Shown here piece by piece: positions 32,402-40,871 of a DNA stretch of 64,000 bases. The translations under genes and the position numbers were made by a program. The notes below the pieces were generated by a model. That model saw nothing but the letters and a program-made list of their open reading frames with translations. It searched no databases and was not told where the DNA came from. Numbering within the stretch: the stretch's first letter is position 1; each line of letters starts with the position of its first letter. Location: NCBI RefSeq assembly GCF_018617385.1, contig NZ_JACSKA010000001.1, positions 248,001 to 312,000 of the forward strand. The letters are read 5' to 3'. The stretch comes from Exiguobacterium sp018617385 (GTDB lineage: Bacteria; Bacillota; Bacilli; Exiguobacteriales; Exiguobacteriaceae).

Positions 32402-33709
32402 ATGAAAAAGTTAGGATTATTCGCAGGGTTGGCAAGTTCGGTGTTATTACTCGGGGCATGTGGCAGTGAAGAAGCGGCACCCGTCGCGGCGACGACAGAA
32501 GACGGAAAGACAGAGGTTGTCTTTTGGCATGCGATGAGCGGGGACTTGGAGACGGCGTTAAACACTCAAGTCGATGCGTTCAACGCTTCGCAAGACGACT
32601 ATGAAGTCAAACCGGTCTTCCAAGGAACATATGAGGAAGCGTTGACAAAATTCAATGCGGTCGCCGGTTCGGAAGACGCGCCCGCCATCATGCAGACTTT
32701 CGAAGTCGGGACGAAATACATGATTGACTCGAACAAAATCACACCCGTTCAGGAGTTCATCGACAAAGAGGACTTTGACACGAGCGTATGGGAAGAGAAC
32801 ATCTTGAGTTATTACCAAGTCGATGGGAAACAATACTCGATGCCGTTCAACTCATCGACACCGGTCCTCATCTATAACAAGGAAGCGTTTGAGAAAGCAG
32901 GGCTCGACCCGGAGAAAGCACCGCGCACATATGACGAGTTGAAAGAGGCGGCGAAGAAGTTGACGACGGACGGTCAGACGGGCTTCACGATGCTCAACTA
33001 TGGTTGGTTCTTTGAACAGCTCGTGGCTGCGCAAGGTGGATTGTATGTCGACAATGACAATGGACGAAGTGGAGACCCGACGAAAGCCGTGTTCGATGGC
33101 GAAGAAGGACAGAACGCGTTCAATCTGATCAAAGAGATGTACGACGAGAAGACGTTCTTAAACGTCGGTCAAAACTGGGACGACATGCGTGCGGCATTCC
33201 AATCTGGGAAAGTTGCCATGTATCTGGACTCGTCAGCAGGAATCCGTACGGTCGCAGACAATGCGGACTTTGAAATCGGCGCATCGTACTTACCGGTACC
33301 GAATGAAGCGGAGCGTCAAGGTGTCGTCATCGGCGGGGCTTCACTCTGGATGGGTGACGGCATTGCCGAAGAGACGAAAGAAGGCGCATGGGAGTTCATG
33401 AAATATGTCGCTTCGACGGAAGCGCAAGCACAGTGGCATGTCGACACAGGCTACTTCGCCATCAATCCGGAAGCGTACAACGAGCCGGTCGTGAAAGAAA
33501 TGTGGGCGAAATATCCACAACTGAAAGTGACGGTCGACCAACTCAGTGAGACGAAACCATCACCGGCGACACAAGGAGCGCTCATCTCGACGTTCCCGCA
33601 ATCACGACAAAGTGTCGTCAATGCGATGGAAAGTTTGTATCAAGGGGTGTCGGTCGAAGAGGCATTGAAACGTGCGGCTGATGAGACGACTTCCACCTTG
33701 GGGCAATGA
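32402..33709 (+). CDS. ugpB: Extracellular solute-binding lipoprotein, UgpB type
   Basis: This 435-residue family 1 binding protein has the lipoprotein signal LLLGACGSEE, with lipidation at Cys20. EVVFWHAMSGDLE near the N-terminus is the FWHxM motif typical of glycerol-3-phosphate and glycerophosphocholine binders. AYNEPVVKEMWAKYPQLKVTV and the C-terminal PATQGALISTFPQSRQ resemble UgpB. Ligand identity (G3P or glycerophosphodiester) is inferred from the operon. Confidence 0.9.
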   Translation: MKKLGLFAGLASSVLLLGACGSEEAAPVAATTEDGKTEVVFWHAMSGDLETALNTQVDAFNASQDDYEVKPVFQGTYEEALTKFNAVAGSEDAPAIMQTFEVGTKYMIDSNKITPVQEFIDKEDFDTSVWEENILSYYQVDGKQYSMPFNSSTPVLIYNKEAFEKAGLDPEKAPRTYDELKEAAKKLTTDGQTGFTMLNYGWFFEQLVAAQGGLYVDNDNGRSGDPTKAVFDGEEGQNAFNLIKEMYDEKTFLNVGQNWDDMRAAFQSGKVAMYLDSSAGIRTVADNADFEIGASYLPVPNEAERQGVVIGGASLWMGDGIAEETKEGAWEFMKYVASTEAQAQWHVDTGYFAINPEAYNEPVVKEMWAKYPQLKVTVDQLSETKPSPATQGALISTFPQSRQSVVNAMESLYQGVSVEEALKRAADETTSTLGQ

Positions 33710-33710
33710 C

Positions 33711-34385
33711 ATGTTGATTTATGCACATCGCGGCTATAGCGCCAATTACCCGGAAAATACATTGTCCGCATTCGAAGCGGCTCTCCCGTACGTGGACGGA
33801 ATCGAGTTGGATGTACAGGTATCGAAGGACGGTCGTCTCGTCGTCATTCATGACGAGACCGTCGACCGGACGACGAATGGAACGGGATGGGTGAAAGACA
33901 TGACGCTTCAAGAGTTGCGTCAGTTGAAGATTGACGGCTATGAACGCATTCCGACATTAGAAGAAGTGCTCGGACTGATTGAACGGAGCAACGTCACCCT
34001 GAATATTGAATTGAAGACGGATCAATATGCGTATCCAGGGATCGAACGTCTCGCTTGGCTTGCTGTTGACGAGTTTGAACTCGGTGACCGTGTCGTGTTC
34101 TCTTCGTTCAATCGTGAAACACTCGTCCGCATGCGGGATGTGGCACCTGTCGCCCGACTTGCGGTGTTAACACTCACGGGTGAGTCGGATACCGTCTCGT
34201 TCGCTGAAACGATTCGGGCCGAGGCGATTCACGCACAGCCTGCATTTATTGGTTCAGCTGCTTGGGAAAAGATGCGTCGTACGACACTAGAGACACGTCT
34301 CTATACGATTAACGACGTGAAGGACTTACCCCCGATCGCGGTTTCGGCCATCATGACAGATGAGGTTGAACGGTTTACGAAATGA
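33711..34385 (+). CDS. ugpQ: Glycerophosphodiester phosphodiesterase
   Basis: This 224-residue cytoplasmic TIM-barrel enzyme hydrolyses glycerophosphodiesters to glycerol-3-phosphate and an alcohol. The N-terminal IYAHRGYSANYPENTL carries the catalytic histidine; IELDVQVSKDGRLVVIHDE contains the metal ligands (Glu32, Asp34) and catalytic His48. The start at 33711 is one base after the ugpB stop, so the gene is coupled. Its product, G3P, is the effector of GlpP, closing a feed-forward loop. Confidence 0.95.
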   Translation: MLIYAHRGYSANYPENTLSAFEAALPYVDGIELDVQVSKDGRLVVIHDETVDRTTNGTGWVKDMTLQELRQLKIDGYERIPTLEEVLGLIERSNVTLNIELKTDQYAYPGIERLAWLAVDEFELGDRVVFSSFNRETLVRMRDVAPVARLAVLTLTGESDTVSFAETIRAEAIHAQPAFIGSAAWEKMRRTTLETRLYTINDVKDLPPIAVSAIMTDEVERFTK

Positions 34386-34393
34386 GTACAACA

Positions 34394-34421
34394 AACCCCG
34401 CTTCCACTTGGAGCGGGGTTC
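34394..34421. terminator. Convergent terminator after ugpQ
   Basis: The stem AACCCCGCTtCC / GGAGCGGGGTT lies between the converging ugpQ and GGDEF genes. T-runs are short on both sides. Confidence 0.7.
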
Positions 34422-34423
34422 GT

Positions 34424-35509
34424 TCATGTCATAATCGGTTGTGGTGTGTCATAGGTCGAAACGACAACTTGATTGCGCCCTTCATGTTTTGCTTGATAGA
34501 GCGCCGAATCCGCAAGATCGACCATCCGTTTGATGGGAAGCGAAGTCCCGTGGGCGACACCGACAGAAGTGGTGATTTGAATCGGTGGAAATCCATTCAA
34601 ATGGAACAGTTCAAGGGAAATCCGTTCCCGAATCCGGTTGGCGACTTTATTTATTTTCTCAGGCGACAAATCATACATCAAAATGACGAATTCCTCGCCA
34701 CCAATCCGTGCGACGGTATCATGGGCACGTGTTTCCACCTTCAGGATGTTGGCAAACTGTTGTAAGACGAGATCACCGTTTCCATGCCCATATGTATCGT
34801 TCACATGTTTAAAATGATCGATATCGAGCGCAAGCACATTATACGTCCGATTCTCTTGCCCAACGGATGCCGTATATCGATCCCATACACGCCGATTGTA
34901 TAGACCGGTCAAATGGTCTCGTTCAGACGACTGCTTATACTCGATGGCCCGGCGAGTCGTTTGTTCCAGGTCGATGGTAAGGATACTTGAGAGCAATCCA
35001 ACAAGCATTCCAATCATCCAAATGGTCAATACGAGGGATACATAAGCCGTGCTCCACCCCATATTGATATAGACGGCAATCGAAATAATGAAGAGCGCCC
35101 ACACGTTCAAAAAGAGGCTTTGGATGAAAAGTCGCTCCCGAAGCAACCGATGAATCCATAGCATCCCGATACTGACGAGGAAGGTCGCGACAAACGCAAT
35201 CGCGGCTTGTTCGGTCATTCCGAACAAGAATCGTGTACTGGCGATGAAGAGTGTTGCAATGAATAAAGGAAAACGAGCACCATAAAAAGCAAGCAACACG
35301 AGGGGTAAGTGACGTAAATCGACACGGACCGTATCGTTGACTTCCACGGCGTTATACATCAAAAACAGCCCGAGTGCACCGGCGAGTAGCCCCATCACGA
35401 AACTACGAAGACGGTACGAATTAAAAAGCGAAGAATGATAAATCTTTGAGATGATATAAAACCCGGTGAATGCGACACAAGCATTGAGCAACAAAACGGT
35501 GAGCGTCAT
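34424..35509 (-). CDS. Membrane diguanylate cyclase with LytS-type 5TM receptor
   Basis: This 361-residue protein has about six membrane helices (1-180) resembling 5TM-5TMR_LYT, with the segment VRVDLRHLPLVLLAFYGARF. A GGDEF domain follows: DHLTGLYNRR (198-207), LALDIDHFKHVNDTYGHGNG and GGEEF at 270-274. An RAHD inhibitory site (261-264) lies exactly five residues before GGEEF, so product inhibition by c-di-GMP is expected, unlike the GAF-GGDEF enzyme at 25.6 kb. It is monocistronic. Confidence 0.9.
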   Translation of the reverse strand: MTLTVLLLNACVAFTGFYIISKIYHSSLFNSYRLRSFVMGLLAGALGLFLMYNAVEVNDTVRVDLRHLPLVLLAFYGARFPLFIATLFIASTRFLFGMTEQAAIAFVATFLVSIGMLWIHRLLRERLFIQSLFLNVWALFIISIAVYINMGWSTAYVSLVLTIWMIGMLVGLLSSILTIDLEQTTRRAIEYKQSSERDHLTGLYNRRVWDRYTASVGQENRTYNVLALDIDHFKHVNDTYGHGNGDLVLQQFANILKVETRAHDTVARIGGEEFVILMYDLSPEKINKVANRIRERISLELFHLNGFPPIQITTSVGVAHGTSLPIKRMVDLADSALYQAKHEGRNQVVVSTYDTPQPIMT

Positions 35510-35600
35510 TCCTTCACGACCTTTTCGGTAGACTATACATTAACGGTAGCAGTCTTCAAAATAATGTCAATTGGAAGATGTGTAAAAGCTCATCTTTTCT

Positions 35601-35744
35601 TCACGCTTTTTTCTTCGTTCCTCGAAACGCAAAAAACATGGCGATGCCAATTGCAATCCCGAGCCACCAGTTATTGAGGGTGAGACCAAAGACGACGGCG
35701 AATACGACCGCGACGGGGATTGATAAATAGCCACGTTGTTTCAT
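35601..35744 (-). CDS. Small membrane protein (47 aa)
   Basis: This gene lies below usual length cut-offs. AGAGGAGGAA precedes ATGAAG ATG; the second ATG at 35744 has the better spacing (8 bp). The product starts MKQRGYLSIPVAVVFAVVFG, continues LTLNNWWLGIAIGIAMFFAF and ends RGTKKKA. It forms two hydrophobic segments around an NN pair with a basic C-terminal tail (positive-inside). It resembles in layout the 53-residue protein at 45.9 kb. Its function is unknown. Confidence 0.7.
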   Translation of the reverse strand: MKQRGYLSIPVAVVFAVVFGLTLNNWWLGIAIGIAMFFAFRGTKKKA

Positions 35745-35839
35745 CTTCATTTCCTCCTCTCTTCGTCATTTCTTTATTCCCAAAAGGTAGACGCTTCATG
35801 CTCAAATCGAGGTAATACAAAAACGTTCGACCGATCAAA

Positions 35840-36985
35840 TCAGTCGAACGAAACCGAATGTTTAGGGGATGGTAGCAATGGACAGCTCTGTCTGGTATGA
35901 AGCTCGATTGTAAAGGTGGTGCCTTCTCCGTATACCGAGTCCGCATGAATTCCCCAACCGTGGGCTTCGGCAATTCGTTTACAGATTCGTAGACCGAGAC
36001 CGGTTCCTTTGATCGATTGGTGGGCAGCGGATTCGACACGGTAATATTCATCAAATACGTATGGAAGTGCTTCTTCCGGAATCCCGATGCCGGTATCGGA
36101 TACAGATAAGATGATTGTGCCAGCACATTCAAATACTCTCGTATGGACCGTCCCGCCATCAGGAGAGTACTTGATGGCGTTACCAATGAGGTTATGGAGC
36201 AATTGCCGTAACTTTTCTTCATCTGCTTGAATCGAGACATCATTCGTTTCAAACGTCACTGTATGAAGCGGGGAGGTCATCTGATAGCTCGACATGACAT
36301 CCTCTAAAAGAGGACGGAGTGCGAACGTCGTCACGGTCAGTTGGTCAGCCGTGTAGCGCTCTTTTTGATAATCGAGGAAATTATCGACGAGCCGCTCCAG
36401 CCGTTCCGATTCTTGTTTGACTTGTGTTAGCATCTGATACGACTTTTCCGAACCTTGATGGCGTGTCATGAGTAGCTCCGTATAGCCATGGATGGCAGTC
36501 AATGGCGTGCGGAAATCATGAGACAGTTCGGCAAGGAAACTGTCTTTACGTTCTTCAAAGCGGACAGCCTCCGTTTGGTCGCGCCACATGATGAAAACGC
36601 CACGTGGTGTGCGCGTGAAGTTGAAAATCAAATGTAGCGTCTTGTCATCAAAGCGCAGACGACGTGAGGTCATCCTTGGATCCGTTTCAGTCGCACATTC
36701 GAGCAATTCCTGGATCAGGTGCATGACTTGTGCGGAATCCGCCCCATGCTGTTCCAACGTGGCATATACATAACGAGTCAATGTTTCCAATGTGTCAAAA
36801 GATTGTGTTGTCATCGAAGGGTACCATTGCCGAAGAGAATCATTCGAATACAGACGACATCTTGAGAAATCGATATAACACATCGCATCCTGTACTTCTT
36901 CCACGATGGAAGCGATGGAGAACGTGTGGCGTTGCTGTTTTTGACGAGCGGAGCGTTTCTGCCTAATCCTATGGAATCGGCGCAT
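35840..36985 (-). CDS. Orphan soluble sensor histidine kinase
   Basis: This 381-residue kinase has a PAS-like N-terminal region (~25-145, ending LHLIFNFTRTPRGVFIMWRD) and no clear membrane helix. HisKA has His156 in LAELSHDFRTPLTAIHGY. The ATPase has LHNLIGNAIKYSPDGGTVH, DTGIGIPEEALPYVFDEYYR and GTGLGLRICKRIAEAHGW. The frame extends 53 codons upstream, but GAGGAGG before the ATG at 36985 sets the start. No response regulator is adjacent, so its partner lies elsewhere. Confidence 0.87.
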   Translation of the reverse strand: MRRFHRIRQKRSARQKQQRHTFSIASIVEEVQDAMCYIDFSRCRLYSNDSLRQWYPSMTTQSFDTLETLTRYVYATLEQHGADSAQVMHLIQELLECATETDPRMTSRRLRFDDKTLHLIFNFTRTPRGVFIMWRDQTEAVRFEERKDSFLAELSHDFRTPLTAIHGYTELLMTRHQGSEKSYQMLTQVKQESERLERLVDNFLDYQKERYTADQLTVTTFALRPLLEDVMSSYQMTSPLHTVTFETNDVSIQADEEKLRQLLHNLIGNAIKYSPDGGTVHTRVFECAGTIILSVSDTGIGIPEEALPYVFDEYYRVESAAHQSIKGTGLGLRICKRIAEAHGWGIHADSVYGEGTTFTIELHTRQSCPLLPSPKHSVSFD

Positions 36986-37140
36986 GGACCTACCTCCTCG
37001 CGAACATTTGTACATGCATTCACAATAAGTATACGACATTCGAGAAGGAATCCCTATACAGGCAATAGTCCTAGCAGAAACGTACCAAAATCGGGACGGA
37101 TACAAAACACCTCTCCGCTGATGGAACGGAGAGGTGTCGG

Positions 37141-38670
37141 TCATTCGGTCACGTTTACTTGTCCCATCATCCCATTTTCTTCATGCTCGAGGATGTGGCA
37201 ATGATACATGAACGTTCCCGTTTTAGTGAAGGTGAGTTCGATTTTTACCCGTTCATCGGGAGCGACGGCTACCGTATCTTTCCACCCTTTCTCCTGATCG
37301 GATGGTGGTTTTCCGTCTCGACTGATGACTCGGAACTGGACCCCGTGGATGTGGAAAGGATGTGTCATCCCACCCATCATGTCCGGCTTATTTTCAATTT
37401 CCCATACCTCAGTGTCTCCGCGTTTCGCTTCGATGTCGATACGCTCCGGATCATAGGTCTTTCCGTTGATTGACACCATGTTACCCATTCCAAAAAGGGT
37501 GAGGCGACGGTCTGCTGTCTCATCTGTCGAGCGCTCCACCGTTTCAATCGTCGGAATCTTAATGGACGCCTTGTCGAGTTCACCGATACGAAACGTGGTG
37601 AATGTCACCCCGTCCGCTTTTAAGGCGGCGACATCTTCAACTTGTGAAAAATCAATCAGCACTTCGGCCCGTTCACCTGGTGTCAACGTGAGGGTCTCTA
37701 AGGGAATCGGGCGTTCTAACGGCCCTCCGTCTGTCGCAATCTGCGTCATCTCGGCCTCGTTAGATAGCGTAAAATCAAAATCACGCGCATTCGAACCGTT
37801 GACTAGTCGCACTCGTAACGTCTCGGTTTGAACGTCGAACGTCGTGTTGATGGCTCCATTCGCAAGAATGGTATCCCCCGTCGTTCCATCAACGTTCATA
37901 TGGGCATCATAATCCAACTCACCGTTAGGCGTGAAGAGTCGATCTTGTACGATGAGTGGGATGTCGTCGACCCCATATTCATTCGGGAGACCGTTCTGTG
38001 CATCGTCGGTCACATAAAGAAGACCGGCGAGCCCTTTATAAACTTGTTCGGCTGTCGATCCCATCGGATGGGGGTGAAACCACAGTGTACTAGGTTCTTG
38101 ATCGATGTCGAGTCGAACTTGTGCCTGTTCACCTGGTGCGACGGTCTGATGAGGTCCCCCGTCCATGTCGGCAGGGATGACGAGTCCGTGCCAGTGGAAC
38201 GTTGTCGGTTCATCCAATCGATTGATGGTATCGATTACGACTGTTTTTCCTTTCGGTAACTCGATCATTGGTCCGAGTAAGTCTCCATTATAGCCGAACG
38301 TTTCCGATTTCTTGCCGTCTTTGAAAAATTGTGACGTGCCTTTAGTTGCTTCCACCGTATAGTAGACCGTGTCTCCCGTGACACGATCTGGCTGTAAGGC
38401 AGTCGGAATCGGAAGCGGCTGTGTCGGTTCATCCGATGCTTGAAGCTCTTGCATCGCTCCGTGTCCCATCGGTCCGTTATTGCCACCCATTCCATTATCA
38501 CCCATCATGTGATCATCCATCTGACCCGTTGCCGAATCGTTTCCCATCATATGATCTTGGTCCATATTGTTGTTATGGTTCCATGTCCCGTTGAAAAGGA
38601 CGATTAGTAAAACGAGGATGCCTCCAATTAAAATCCCCGTCAACAGAAACCATATTCCTTTCGATTTCAT
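37141..38670 (-). CDS. Multicopper oxidase, CueO/CotA-like, with His/Met-rich N-terminus
   Basis: This 509-residue three-domain cupredoxin oxidase is anchored by an N-terminal helix (~5-27). All copper-site motifs are present: FHWHGLVIPADMDGGPHQ, LWFHPHPMGS, HPFHIHGVQF and MYHCHILEHEENGMM. Residues ~35-75 form a His/Met/Asp-rich low-complexity tract (DQDHMMGNDS, MDDHMMGDNG) able to bind copper. It is divergent from the CopB-type ATPase, sharing a 130-bp intergenic region. It likely oxidises Cu(I) outside the membrane (inference from family). AAGGAG stands before the ATG at 38670. Confidence 0.93.
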   Translation of the reverse strand: MKSKGIWFLLTGILIGGILVLLIVLFNGTWNHNNNMDQDHMMGNDSATGQMDDHMMGDNGMGGNNGPMGHGAMQELQASDEPTQPLPIPTALQPDRVTGDTVYYTVEATKGTSQFFKDGKKSETFGYNGDLLGPMIELPKGKTVVIDTINRLDEPTTFHWHGLVIPADMDGGPHQTVAPGEQAQVRLDIDQEPSTLWFHPHPMGSTAEQVYKGLAGLLYVTDDAQNGLPNEYGVDDIPLIVQDRLFTPNGELDYDAHMNVDGTTGDTILANGAINTTFDVQTETLRVRLVNGSNARDFDFTLSNEAEMTQIATDGGPLERPIPLETLTLTPGERAEVLIDFSQVEDVAALKADGVTFTTFRIGELDKASIKIPTIETVERSTDETADRRLTLFGMGNMVSINGKTYDPERIDIEAKRGDTEVWEIENKPDMMGGMTHPFHIHGVQFRVISRDGKPPSDQEKGWKDTVAVAPDERVKIELTFTKTGTFMYHCHILEHEENGMMGQVNVTE

Positions 38671-38749
38671 GCTATAACACTCCTTCATTGTTCAGTCCTC
38701 ACTTTGTTGTACCACCTAATTGTGAAAGAAACATGAAAGTCCAAATCTG

Positions 38750-38778
38750 TTTAATCGCATACCGCATAGGGGTATACA
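38750..38778 (+). promoter_or_regulatory. Promoter of the copB-type gene
   Basis: TTTAAT (38750-38755) and TATACA (38773-38778) are spaced 17 bp apart, 22 bp before the ATG at 38801. The -35 is weak. The spacer and -10 contain the CsoR-like operator, so a bound repressor would block polymerase. Confidence 0.5.
38758..38777. promoter_or_regulatory. CsoR-like copper operator
   Basis: ATACCgCaTaGgGGTAT at 38759-38775 is a near-palindrome of the type seen upstream of B. subtilis copZA (TACCCtacgGGGGTA, from memory). It overlaps the spacer and -10 of the copB promoter. No csoR gene is in the window, so the repressor would be encoded elsewhere. Confidence 0.6.
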
Positions 38779-38800
38779 AACCATGTAAAGGAGAGGATGA

Positions 38801-40813
38801 ATGATGGAACATGCGCACGATCAACATCATGAACATCATGAGGAGAGTCACGAGTCTCATCATGGCGGACACGGACACGAGCATATGATTGACGATTTCA
38901 AACGACGTTTCTTCGTATCGCTCGGGCTGATGATTCCGATTTTATTGTTATCGGACATGATTCAAGAATGGCTGCGGTTTGAACTCGATTTTCCGTTTGA
39001 AAAGACAATCTTATTTGTATTGGCGACGATTGTGTATGTATACGGCGGGTGGCCGTTCTTAAAAGGAAGTGTGGAAGAGTTAAGAGAGCGTAGCCCGGGC
39101 ATGATGATGCTTATTGGCTTGGCGATCAGCGTCGCTTACTTTTATAGTGCAGCTGTCGTCTTTGGCTATGGAAGCGGACATGACTTCTTTTGGGAACTCG
39201 CTTCATTGATTGTGATCATGCTACTCGGTCATTGGATTGAGATGCGTTCTGTCATGGGAGCGTCGAACGCGTTGGAACAACTCGTGCAGCTTCTTCCGAA
39301 CGAAGCGCATCGTATCAATGGGGAGGAGACGGAGGACGTCCCGATTTCTGAATTGAGGGAAGGAGATCGGATTCTCGTTAAACCGGGGGAACAGGTTCCT
39401 GTGGACGGAAAAATTATGAAAGGACGGACAACAATCGATGAGTCGATGTTGACCGGGGAATCGATGCCCGTTGAAAAAACCGATGGGGATGACGTGATCG
39501 CAGGATCGATTAACCAAGAAGGGAGCTTGACGATTGAAACGATTGGTACGGGAGAAAGCACGTACTTGTCAAAAGTGATTGAATTGGTGAGTGAGGCACA
39601 AAAATCGAAGTCGCGGGCTCAAAATCTGGCGAACCGGGCGGCGAAATATTTGTTCTATATCGCGATTGCCGCTGGGGTCATCACGTTCACGGTTTGGTTC
39701 ATGCTCGGATATTCGGTCGGAACGGCGGTTGAACGGATGGTGACGGTCATGGTCATCTCGTGTCCGCACGCACTCGGGCTAGCGACACCCCTCGTCGTCG
39801 CTGTCTCGACAGCGTTATCGGCAAAACAAGGTCTTCTCATCCGCAATCGAACTCAATTTGAAGAGGCGCGTCGACTCGATGCCGTCATCTTTGATAAGAC
39901 CGGTACGCTGACGGAAGGGAATTTCGGAGTCACGGACATACAGGCGAGCTCGTCTTATACAGAAGAAGACGTGTTGCAACTCGCAGGAGCAGTTGAGCGT
40001 GAGTCGCAACATCCTCTCGCGCAAGGGATTTTAAGAGAAGCCGAGAGACGGGAATTGAAACTGGCGGCTGTCGACGACTTTGGTTCGATGACAGGTGTCG
40101 GATTGGAAGGAACGGTTGACGGTGCGCATGTTCAAGTTGTCAGTCCGCGACATATCCGCGCTCAACACATCCAAATGGATGAGGAGACGTTTGCACGACT
40201 TTCGCGAGAAGGAAAGACCGTCGTCTTTGTTTTGAAGGACGGGGAATGGGTCGGGATGATCGCGATGGCCGATTTAGTACGGGAAGAAGCGAAGGAGACC
40301 GTCGAGGCACTTCGTGAAAAAGGTATCCGTTCCATCATGTTGACGGGTGACAACGAGAAGGTCGCACATTGGGTGGCGCGTCAGCTCGGTATCGATGACG
40401 TGTATGCCGAAGTATTACCGGACGACAAGGCGAACCAAGTGAAAGACGTCCAAAAAGATGGCAGCAAAGTAGCGATGGTCGGAGATGGAATCAATGACGC
40501 TCCGGCGCTGGCACAAGCGGATGTCGGTATTGCAATCGGTAGCGGGACGGACGTTGCTGTTGAGACGGCTGACATCGTTCTTGTCCGCAGTAATCCGAAA
40601 GATGTGCTATCGATTTTAGAACTTTCACAGAACACATATCGAAAGATGATTCAAAACTTATGGTGGGCCGCAGGGTATAATATCGTCGCCATCCCGCTTG
40701 CAGCAGGGGTACTCGCCCCGATTGGTATCATCTTGTCCCCGGCTGTCGGTGCCGTCTTGATGAGCTTAAGCACCGTGATTGTCGCCATCAACGCCCGACT
40801 TCTGAAGATTTAA
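38801..40813 (+). CDS. copB: P1B-3 type copper-translocating ATPase (CopB-like)
   Basis: This 670-residue P-type ATPase exports copper. The N-terminus is His-rich (HDQHHEHHEESHESHHGGHG) instead of carrying CxxC metal domains. The membrane motif is CPH (ISCPHALGLATP), diagnostic of the P1B-3/CopB group. MLTGESMPVEK, IFDKTGTLTEG, ESQHPLAQGI and MVGDGINDAPALAQ are the actuator, phosphorylation, nucleotide and hinge motifs. A lipoprotein gene follows 58 bp downstream, probably in the same transcript. Confidence 0.94.
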   Translation: MMEHAHDQHHEHHEESHESHHGGHGHEHMIDDFKRRFFVSLGLMIPILLLSDMIQEWLRFELDFPFEKTILFVLATIVYVYGGWPFLKGSVEELRERSPGMMMLIGLAISVAYFYSAAVVFGYGSGHDFFWELASLIVIMLLGHWIEMRSVMGASNALEQLVQLLPNEAHRINGEETEDVPISELREGDRILVKPGEQVPVDGKIMKGRTTIDESMLTGESMPVEKTDGDDVIAGSINQEGSLTIETIGTGESTYLSKVIELVSEAQKSKSRAQNLANRAAKYLFYIAIAAGVITFTVWFMLGYSVGTAVERMVTVMVISCPHALGLATPLVVAVSTALSAKQGLLIRNRTQFEEARRLDAVIFDKTGTLTEGNFGVTDIQASSSYTEEDVLQLAGAVERESQHPLAQGILREAERRELKLAAVDDFGSMTGVGLEGTVDGAHVQVVSPRHIRAQHIQMDEETFARLSREGKTVVFVLKDGEWVGMIAMADLVREEAKETVEALREKGIRSIMLTGDNEKVAHWVARQLGIDDVYAEVLPDDKANQVKDVQKDGSKVAMVGDGINDAPALAQADVGIAIGSGTDVAVETADIVLVRSNPKDVLSILELSQNTYRKMIQNLWWAAGYNIVAIPLAAGVLAPIGIILSPAVGAVLMSLSTVIVAINARLLKI

Positions 40814-40871
40814 CAATTCTTTCATCTTTGGCACGTATTCTAGACGGGATGCTAGAGATGGAGGGATCAAG

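Noticed and set aside
35671..36252. 193-codon minus-strand open frame
   Set aside because: It overlaps the kinase ATPase domain in another phase and runs across its stop into the small membrane gene; it has no motif or ribosome site.
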